Shown piece after piece: positions 7,299-11,827 of a stretch of 11,827 nucleotides of DNA. Every line of letters begins with the position of its first letter. The stretch's first letter is position 1. The notes under the pieces are model-generated. The model searched no databases. It was not told where the DNA came from and saw only the letters and a program-made list of their open reading frames with translations. Source of the DNA: Bacteroidota bacterium (lineage in GTDB: Bacteria; Bacteroidota; Ignavibacteria; SZUA-365); assembly GCA_018224415.1 (NCBI GenBank), contig JAGTUZ010000229.1:1-11827 (forward strand), given 5' to 3'. A program made the translations under genes and the position numbers.

Positions 7299-8137
7299 GA
7301 AAAGTCCTGTTGGGAAGTGGTCTCAAGATGGTCGATGCCGCGGACGCAGCGCATGCGCGGCTCGTGGCGCAGCGAATCGTAACGGTCGCGACAGCGCTGC
7401 GGCACATCGGTGCGCGGGTGGTGCAAGTGAATCTGTATTGCCCGATGCCGCAGCGATTTCGGTGTGAGACCGAGAAGTTCGAGACGCAGTTCGACGTCGC
7501 TGTCCTCGCCGAATCCGGGTCCGTCGTATTCCTCGTCGAAGCCGTTGATGGCAAGCATCGGCTCGCGGGACACCGAGAAATTGCTGCCGAGCATGCCGCG
7601 CCCGGAAGCATGCAATATGTTTCGCAGCAGCGGGCTTTCAAAGCGCAGGCCGTCTTCGACACGTTTGGCGTGGCAGAGCAGGCCGTCCCACCACATTCGC
7701 GCATCGATGCGTTCGAAGCGTCCGCACGCGACGTCCTCCATCGTCAGCGCAGCCGTCCATGAAGCGCTCGTCTCCACTCGGCGTCCGCAGAAATATCGGC
7801 CATCCTCGCGCGCCTCCAGGTGGTCTGCCACGAAATGCCGGTGCGGCAGACAGTCGCCATCGGTGAAGATGAGCAAGTCGCTGCGCGCGGCGCGAATAGC
7901 GTTGTTGAGCATCACATTCTTGCGCCAGCCGCGGTCTTCATGCCAGAGATGCTGCACCGACAGCCCGAGCCGTTTCTGCGCGTCGCGCACTACATCGTTG
8001 ATTTCCGGTCCCGAGCCGTCGTCGGCGATGATGATCTCGAAGTTGCTGGCTGACTGCCGTGCACAGGAGGCGAAAATCATCCGAAGAAAGTCGGGCCGAT
8101 TGTACACCGCCACGACCAGCGAACAATCGGGATTCAT
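7295..8137 (-). CDS. Glycosyltransferase family 2 protein
   Basis: This 280-residue GT-A fold enzyme transfers a sugar from a nucleotide-sugar donor. It opens SLVVAVYNRPDFL and has the nucleotide-binding IIADDGSG (36-43), the metal-binding FTDGD (91-95, DXD-type), and a C-terminal NGFDEEYDGPGFGEDSDVELRL (198-219), like the galactosyltransferase-type C-terminal domain seen in some GT2 members. There is no membrane segment, so it probably acts at the cytoplasmic face. The ATG at 8137 is preceded by GGGGAGG seven bases upstream and overlaps the previous stop (ATGA). The frame could be extended to 8233, but those residues are basic, low in family similarity, and lie inside the GT9 gene, so I reject them. 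Acceptor and sugar are unknown. Confidence 0.9.
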   Translation of the reverse strand: MNPDCSLVVAVYNRPDFLRMIFASCARQSASNFEIIIADDGSGPEINDVVRDAQKRLGLSVQHLWHEDRGWRKNVMLNNAIRAARSDLLIFTDGDCLPHRHFVADHLEAREDGRYFCGRRVETSASWTAALTMEDVACGRFERIDARMWWDGLLCHAKRVEDGLRFESPLLRNILHASGRGMLGSNFSVSREPMLAINGFDEEYDGPGFGEDSDVELRLELLGLTPKSLRHRAIQIHLHHPRTDVPQRCRDRYDSLRHEPRMRCVRGIDHLETTSQQDFS

Positions 8138-9150
8138 CGCGCGGCCTCCCCGCGGCCCCGCTGCAGGGCGCGTTCGAGCGCTTCTGCGGTCCTCGCCGGC
8201 GGAATGTCGGTCATGCAGACCGGATCGGGACAATCGAGCCGCCGGCAGCAGCGGGTTTCCACGTCGGGAATGCGCAGCACCTCCGCACGGTCGCTCCAGG
8301 GACCCTGGGATTCAGGATTCGTTGGTCCGTAAAACATCACGGCAGGGAGTCCGAGGGCGGTGGCGATATGCGCGGGGCCACTGTCATTGCCCACGGCCGC
8401 CGCGCAGCGGTCCAGCAGTGCCGCCGAATCCCGCAGCGTGCCGCCGGGTTCCAGGCGCACGTGCGGTGCGGCGGCCGCGATCGCCTCCGCGTCGCGGCGC
8501 TCTGCGTCGCTTCCCCAGAACACGAGAAAGCGCGCGCTGTCGAAACGGGGATCCGCGACCAGCGCCTGCCAGTGTGCGAGCGGCCACTTCTTGGACGGGA
8601 AGCCGCCCGTGGGAATCAGTGCGACGACAGGTGTCTCGTTGTCAAAACCCAGGGCCTTCCACTGTTCTTCCGCCCTGGCGCGCTCGTCATCGGAGACATG
8701 CCAGACAAGCGAGCGCGTGCGTTCGGGGAGTTCCAATGCCCGCAGGGCGAACAAATTGAATTCCACCTCGTGTCCGTGATTGGCCTCGCGTGCGGACAGC
8801 CGGTGCGTGTACAGCCGCTCACGCAAACGGAAATCATATCCGATGCGGATGCGGGCACCGCTGGCCACGGACTGTATGGCCGTCGCGGGCGAGCAGATCA
8901 GATCGATAGAAAGATCGAAGCGCTTCCGTCGGAGTCGGCGGAGGAAACCCAGTTGATAGCGGATGCTCTCGTCCTCGAAACGGATGATCTCGTCCACGTC
9001 GGGATTGTGCTCGAGCACAAAGGCGCTGGCGGTGCGCACGACATAGGCGATGTGCGCCTCCGGATACGAAAGCCGCAGGTTCGCCAGCAGCGGCGTCGAC
9101 CACAGCACGTCACCGATCCCGCTCATGCGGATCACGAGAATTTTCCTCAC
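8134..9150 (-). CDS. Glycosyltransferase family 9 (heptosyltransferase-like)
   Basis: This 338-residue GT-B enzyme resembles the ADP-heptose:LPS heptosyltransferases (WaaC/WaaF/WaaQ) that build the inner core on lipid A. It starts KILVIRMSGIGDVLWSTP, with Asp14 at the expected catalytic base position. It has IPTGGFPSKKWP (179-190), like the family's P-loop and WP motif, and VGNDSGPAHIATALGLP (253-269), the donor-binding motif. A C-terminal Cys cluster (Cys301, 302, 307, 312) occurs in many family members. The start is a GTG overlapping the kinase stop (GTGA) with no good Shine-Dalgarno site, so translation is probably coupled. Sugar specificity cannot be assigned from sequence; heptose is the usual inference. 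Confidence 0.9.
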   Translation of the reverse strand: MRKILVIRMSGIGDVLWSTPLLANLRLSYPEAHIAYVVRTASAFVLEHNPDVDEIIRFEDESIRYQLGFLRRLRRKRFDLSIDLICSPATAIQSVASGARIRIGYDFRLRERLYTHRLSAREANHGHEVEFNLFALRALELPERTRSLVWHVSDDERARAEEQWKALGFDNETPVVALIPTGGFPSKKWPLAHWQALVADPRFDSARFLVFWGSDAERRDAEAIAAAAPHVRLEPGGTLRDSAALLDRCAAAVGNDSGPAHIATALGLPAVMFYGPTNPESQGPWSDRAEVLRIPDVETRCCRRLDCPDPVCMTDIPPARTAEALERALQRGRGEAAR

Positions 9151-9629
9151 AGTTTGTAGCCGATCGTGCGCAGGAAGTCCTTCCGCTTGTTGATGTCATC
9201 CTCGCCTTCGACGCCCTTCGGGCTCGAACCGTCGATGACGCCGAGAATGCCGCGTCCGCCGTCCTGCTCCGCCACGATCACCTGGGTGGGATTGGCGGTG
9301 GCGCAGAAGAGGTGCACGACCTCGGGCACCTGTTTGATGGCGTTAAGGATGTTGATCGGGAAGCCCTCGCGCAGGAAGATGAAAAAGCTGTGTCCGGCGC
9401 CGACCGCCTGCGCATTGCGCACGGCGAGATCGACGAGTTTTTCTTCATTGCCGATCCAACGGACGAGGGCGGGACCCGAGGCCTCGCAGAAGGCGATGCC
9501 GAATTTCATCGAGGGGTTGGTCTGCACAATGGCCTCGTACAGGTCCTCTACGGTCTTGATGAAATGCGACTGGCCCAGGATGAAATTGAGGTCCTCCGGG
9601 TTCTCGACAGGAATGACTGACAGATCCAT
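9147..9629 (-). CDS. Adenosine-specific kinase family protein (PF04008-type)
   Basis: This 160-residue protein matches the adenosine-specific kinase family (COG1839), best known from archaea and found in scattered bacteria. The family is annotated as binding or phosphorylating adenosine. Recognisable motifs are KFGIAFCEASGPALVRWIGN (42-61) and, near the C-terminus, GRGILGVIDGSSPKGVE, then RKDFLRTIGYKL at the end. The length is as expected for the family. The start at 9629 is preceded by GGAG eight bases upstream; an in-frame extension to 9896 has atypical composition and is rejected. As first gene of the glycan operon it overlaps the heptosyltransferase-like gene by four bases. Why a nucleoside kinase family member would lead this operon is unclear; a link to ADP-sugar metabolism is speculation. 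Confidence 0.86.
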   Translation of the reverse strand: MDLSVIPVENPEDLNFILGQSHFIKTVEDLYEAIVQTNPSMKFGIAFCEASGPALVRWIGNEEKLVDLAVRNAQAVGAGHSFFIFLREGFPINILNAIKQVPEVVHLFCATANPTQVIVAEQDGGRGILGVIDGSSPKGVEGEDDINKRKDFLRTIGYKL

Positions 9630-9637
9630 GCGAATAT

Positions 9638-9641
9638 CTCC
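9638..9641 (-). promoter_or_regulatory. Shine-Dalgarno GGAG for the kinase gene
   Basis: GGAG on the minus strand ends eight bases before the ATG at 9629 and supports that start over the longer frame. Confidence 0.65.
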
Positions 9642-9661
9642 GTTCAATATAAAAAAGCTCT

Positions 9662-9967
9662 TCAATGGGTGATGATGACGTGTCGCTGCAGCCACGGCGG
9701 CAAGGACGTTAGGAGTTGTGACTGCAGATCCATATATTGAATTGTCGCTTCCACATCTGATTGGGAACTGGATAAAGTACGCTTTTCGCTGACGAGCGTC
9801 AATGTCCATTCCCCGGTTTGGGGTACATGTGCACGATCCATGCTTCCGACCACATGCCTGAAGAGCATGAAATTCGGGACCCGGGATGCGGAACACAGCA
9901 TAGGACTCGCGTGTTCAACTTTGAATATGCCGTTCCATGATTTTTTCATCCTCACACACACCATCAT
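9662..9967 (-). CDS. Doubtful hypothetical protein
   Basis: An open frame of 101 residues (95 if the third Met is used) fills most of the gap and ends 32 bases before the kinase start. It resembles no family I know. Against it: third-position GC is only about 50%, well below the neighbours, and its starts lack a good ribosome site (GGAAA before the first ATG; GAGG with no spacing before the third Met). For it: it has the operon's orientation and a plausible, non-repetitive composition. It could be an orphan gene or chance in lower-GC DNA; I lean to chance. Confidence 0.22.
   Translation of the reverse strand: MMVCVRMKKSWNGIFKVEHASPMLCSASRVPNFMLFRHVVGSMDRAHVPQTGEWTLTLVSEKRTLSSSQSDVEATIQYMDLQSQLLTSLPPWLQRHVIITH
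9774..9802 (-). promoter_or_regulatory. Weak candidate promoter for the kinase-glycan operon, with dyad
   Basis: On the minus strand TTGACG (9797-9802) is followed 17 bases later by TACTTT (9774-9779), a good -35 and poor -10. The -35 overlaps a perfect 5-bp dyad TGACG-N2-CGTCA (9790-9801), which could bind a regulator. The leader would be about 140 bases. No better promoter was found for this operon. Confidence 0.3.
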
Positions 9968-9981
9968 TGCAGAGGTTTCCG

Positions 9982-10899
9982 ATGAAACACTTTAGAATTT
10001 TGACCATGATCGCCCTTGCCGCGCTGCTCACAGCCGGTTTCACGGCCTGTGACGACAACACCACCGATCCCGTGGACACCGATCCCGTGCTTGCCGCCCC
10101 GACGAATCTGAAGGCCGCCTCGGCCCACGGTGCCGTATTCCTGAGCTGGACCGCATCGTTCGACGAGAACGAGAGCAATTTCGGCAGCTATAAGATTACG
10201 GTGACAAACAATACCACCGGCGAAACCCTTGCGCCCCGCACGGCCGGCAAGGGTATCAACAGCATCCGCGTGGATGGTCTGACCAACGGCGTGCGCTATC
10301 AGTTCACCATCCGTTCGGTTACGGATCTCGGCAAGGACGGAACGACGTTCGCCACAATCGAGTGGTCGCCTGCCGTGCGCCAGAACACCGACAAGAACGG
10401 CCTGCCGATCAAGGTATATGCCACCACTTCCACCATGTTCAACAGCGCCATCGATCTCTACAACTCCAACGGCGATGCCGAAGTCATTCCGCAGATAGGC
10501 CAGATCTTCCAGGATCGCGGCGATCTGTATGTCCACGCTACCAACAGCACCTCCGCCATCGAAATCATCAGCCCGGACAATGCAAACAACCAGGGCCTCG
10601 AGACGCAGTTCTCCAGCGCCACACCGTTGGCTCTCGATGACCTGGACGGCCAGCTTGCCGCCGAGCCGCCGGCATCCGCCACCTACTCGATCAAGAAGCT
10701 CACCGTGCAGACCGGCAGCGCGACGGCGGGACGCGTGTTCTGGGGCCGCATCATTCGTGGCAATGACATGTATTACTTCCGCCTGCTTGTCAAGAAGGGC
10801 AGCAACGGATCGCTCATCCAGGGCAGCGGTAACGACCGCTACCTCGAGATGGCCGTTTCCTTCCAGAACGCGCCGAACAATCCGTTCGCAAAGCACTAA
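9982..10899 (+). CDS. FN3-domain lipoprotein, paralogue 1
   Basis: This 305-residue exported lipoprotein has a basic, hydrophobic signal (MKHFRILTMIALAALL) and a lipobox GFTAC with lipidated Cys23. An acidic, Thr/Pro-rich linker begins DDNTTDPVDTDP. One fibronectin type III domain spans about 38-131 (APTNLKAAS start, VFLSW, YKITV, GLTNGVRYQFTIRSV). A C-terminal domain of about 155 residues follows (144-297), starting VYATTST; I do not recognise it. The start is set by AGAGG six bases upstream of the ATG; a frame extension to 9937 would put a polar stretch before the signal. Acidic residues right after the Cys resemble surface-export signals of Bacteroidota lipoproteins, so surface display is possible. 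The next gene is a clear paralogue. A binding or adhesion role is plausible but unproven. Confidence 0.9.
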   Translation: MKHFRILTMIALAALLTAGFTACDDNTTDPVDTDPVLAAPTNLKAASAHGAVFLSWTASFDENESNFGSYKITVTNNTTGETLAPRTAGKGINSIRVDGLTNGVRYQFTIRSVTDLGKDGTTFATIEWSPAVRQNTDKNGLPIKVYATTSTMFNSAIDLYNSNGDAEVIPQIGQIFQDRGDLYVHATNSTSAIEIISPDNANNQGLETQFSSATPLALDDLDGQLAAEPPASATYSIKKLTVQTGSATAGRVFWGRIIRGNDMYYFRLLVKKGSNGSLIQGSGNDRYLEMAVSFQNAPNNPFAKH

Positions 10900-10929
10900 T
10901 CGCGCTGCGCGCGCGCTTCGCGCTCGCAC

Positions 10930-10985
10930 GCGGTAGGCTGTACGCTTTACGCGATACGCTGTACGCTGTACGCTTTACGCGGTAA
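10930..10985. repeat. Tandem heptanucleotide repeat, eight units
   Basis: Eight units of pattern GC-N-N-TA-N run without gaps: gcggtag, gctgtac, gctttac, gcgatac, gctgtac, gctgtac, gctttac, gcggtaa. The first and last units are similar, giving the array near-symmetric ends. It follows a GC-rich stretch with a small hairpin GCGCG-CTT-CGCGC (10911-10923) and precedes the terminator. It is intergenic. Its role is unknown. Confidence 0.88.
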
Positions 10986-10991
10986 GCAGAT

Positions 10992-11026
10992 AAAAACCAC
11001 CGGTCATTGGGCCGGTGGTTTTTTTT
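10992..11026 (+). terminator. Strong intrinsic terminator
   Basis: AACCACCGG (10995-11003) pairs perfectly with CCGGTGGTT (11012-11020) around an 8-base loop, and the stem extends with A-U pairs to 12 bp. A run of eight or more T follows. It would end transcription of the first FN3 lipoprotein gene, about 95 bases after its stop, so the second paralogue probably has its own promoter. The A-run before the stem could give some reverse-strand activity, but no minus-strand gene needs it. Confidence 0.9.
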
Positions 11027-11085
11027 GTCCTGCGACCCCCGTCCTGCGCCGCTCCCGGGCCTGTTTTTCCACGTCAAAATTCCTA

Positions 11086-11112
11086 TCTTTCAGGCCATCA
11101 CCATCTGAAAGA
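11086..11112 (+). promoter_or_regulatory. 8-bp inverted repeat overlapping the ribosome binding site of the second lipoprotein gene
   Basis: TCTTTCAG (11086-11093) and CTGAAAGA (11105-11112) form a perfect inverted repeat with an 11-base loop. The right arm runs into the Shine-Dalgarno AGAGGAG (11110-11116), so folding in mRNA could hide it. The left arm overlaps TATCTTTC (11084-11091), a weak -10-like or Bacteroidota-type -7-like element, so it might instead be an operator in DNA. I cannot decide between the two from sequence. Confidence 0.6.
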
Positions 11113-11116
11113 GGAG
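11110..11116 (+). promoter_or_regulatory. Shine-Dalgarno AGAGGAG for lipoprotein paralogue 2
   Basis: AGAGGAG ends five bases before the ATG at 11122 and fixes that start. Confidence 0.8.
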
Positions 11117-11121
11117 TTGTC

Positions 11122-11827
11122 ATGAGCATCAAGTATTTCCATGTTCTGTTTGCCGCTATTCTCATGCTGTCGCTCACGGCTTGCGAGGAGGAGACGACCG
11201 GACCGGTTGATGCGGATGTGGCCGCACCGACGATTCTCCGCGCCGCTTCCGATGACGAGGCAGTCATCCTGAACTGGGTGCCGTCGACGAGCGAGACGCA
11301 GGAAAATTTCGGCGGATACAGGATTACCGTTCTTGACAAGGAAACCAACGACACCTTTTTTGAAAACGCCCCGAAGGGAACGGGCCATCGCATCGAGAAT
11401 CTCAAAAACGGAACGCGTTACCAGTTCACCGTGCGCGCGGTGACGTCGGCGGACAAGGAAAGTCCGGGTTACGCGACCATCGAATGGGCGCCGGCGATCC
11501 GTCGCGACGTCAACCAGGCCAATCAGGAAATCCGCGTCTACGCGACAACCTCGACGACATTCAACAGCGCAGTCGATCTCTACAATGCCAGCGGCATCTG
11601 CGAAGTCATCCCGCAGTCGGGACCGGAATTCCAGAACCGCGGCGACCTGTTTGTCCATGCGCCAAGCACGACCTCGAATTTTCTCGTGATCCGCAGTCCG
11701 AACACGGCCAACAACCAGGGGCTGGAGACGCAGTTCTCCACCGTGTCGTACGACGCCGATGACCTCGACGAACAGTTCGCCACGACGGCACCGGCCACCG
11801 GTACGTACACCACGCCGGAAGTGACCA
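11122..11827 (+). CDS. FN3-domain lipoprotein, paralogue 2 (partial, cut by window end)
   Basis: The frame is open from the ATG at 11122 to the window end (235 complete codons, no stop). It has a signal peptide (MSIKYFHVLFAAILMLSLTA) with lipobox LTAC and lipidated Cys21, then EEETTGPVDAD. An FN3 domain spans about 33-125 (APTILRAAS, VILNW, YRITV, LKNGTRYQFTVRAV). The same C-terminal domain as the first paralogue starts at about 138 (VYATTSTTFNSAVDLYN). Over a 43-residue stretch from that point the two proteins match at 31 positions by eye. The last roughly 60 residues seen in the first protein lie beyond the window. The strong ribosome site and conserved domains make it clearly real. A free Cys (Cys160) lies in the exported domain, where the first paralogue has Ala. 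Confidence 0.9.
   Translation, partial: MSIKYFHVLFAAILMLSLTACEEETTGPVDADVAAPTILRAASDDEAVILNWVPSTSETQENFGGYRITVLDKETNDTFFENAPKGTGHRIENLKNGTRYQFTVRAVTSADKESPGYATIEWAPAIRRDVNQANQEIRVYATTSTTFNSAVDLYNASGICEVIPQSGPEFQNRGDLFVHAPSTTSNFLVIRSPNTANNQGLETQFSTVSYDADDLDEQFATTAPATGTYTTPEVT

Larger units (their letters stand above)
9630..9981. other. Lower-GC intergenic region between divergent genes
   Basis: This stretch of about 350 bases separates the minus-strand kinase from the plus-strand lipoprotein. I counted 150 G or C in 9661-9960 (50%), lower than the neighbouring genes. It must hold the control regions of both divergent genes. I see one weak minus-strand promoter candidate, no clear plus-strand promoter, no tRNA or other RNA gene, and one doubtful minus-strand frame. 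A T6 run at 9941-9946 has no stem strong enough to call a terminator. Confidence 0.7.

Noticed and set aside
7464..8759. Plus-strand frame of 431 residues
   Set aside because: It is Arg/Ser-rich antisense to both glycosyltransferases.
9646..9651. TATATT as -10 for the kinase gene
   Set aside because: Transcription would start within the Shine-Dalgarno site, and no -35 lies at a suitable distance.
9964..10929. Minus-strand frame of 321 residues
   Set aside because: It is antisense to the first FN3 lipoprotein, whose signal peptide, FN3 motif and paralogue establish the plus strand.

Overview
The window reads as one chromosomal segment of a Gram-negative bacterium. It encodes an outer-membrane beta-barrel protein, lipopolysaccharide or surface-glycan genes and exported lipoproteins. 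Coding GC looks near 60% or higher. Shine-Dalgarno sequences are clear (AGGAG, AGAGGAG, GGGGAGG) and one promoter is a perfect TTGACA-17-TATAAT. Gene content (FN3-bearing lipoproteins, a holB gene followed by a possible PSP1-type gene, an archaeal-type adenosine-specific kinase family member) suggests the Bacteroidota/Chlorobiota/Ignavibacteriota group. The good Shine-Dalgarno sites and E. coli-like promoter argue against classical Bacteroidia. This placement is inference.

Right to left on the minus strand, about 9629 to 4064, lies a tightly packed envelope-glycan operon. Its order is: adenosine-specific kinase family protein, heptosyltransferase-like GT9, GT2 glycosyltransferase, MsbA-like ABC exporter, O-antigen ligase/polymerase, and a 63-residue Cys-rich protein. 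Every junction overlaps (GTGA, ATGA, GTGA, TGATG, GTGA), so the genes are probably translationally coupled. The two transferases, the flippase-type exporter and the ligase form a plausible path for building, flipping and joining a surface glycan.

Immediately downstream, a consensus sigma-70 promoter (about 4029-4057, minus) starts a second group: a 75-residue DUF2795 protein, a TamA/BamA-type outer-membrane protein with about three POTRA domains, the DNA polymerase III delta-prime subunit (holB), and the start of a further gene cut by the left edge. That last gene has an unusual N-terminal tail of tandem six-residue repeats containing the tripeptide RGD. From synteny it may be a PSP1/RicT-type protein.

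On the plus strand, after a lower-GC intergenic stretch of about 350 bases, two paralogous lipoproteins follow in tandem (9982-10899, and 11122 to the window end). Each has a signal peptide with a lipobox, acidic residues after the Cys, one FN3 domain, and a strongly conserved C-terminal domain that I do not recognise. Between them lie a heptanucleotide repeat, a strong intrinsic terminator, and an 8-bp inverted repeat overlapping the second gene's ribosome binding site.

Most interesting points: the tandem FN3 lipoprotein family with its unrecognised domain, the RGD-repeat tail, homopolymer tracts (C8 in the outer-membrane gene, A10 in the Cys-rich gene) that could allow phase variation, and the small Cys-rich protein coupled to the O-antigen ligase.
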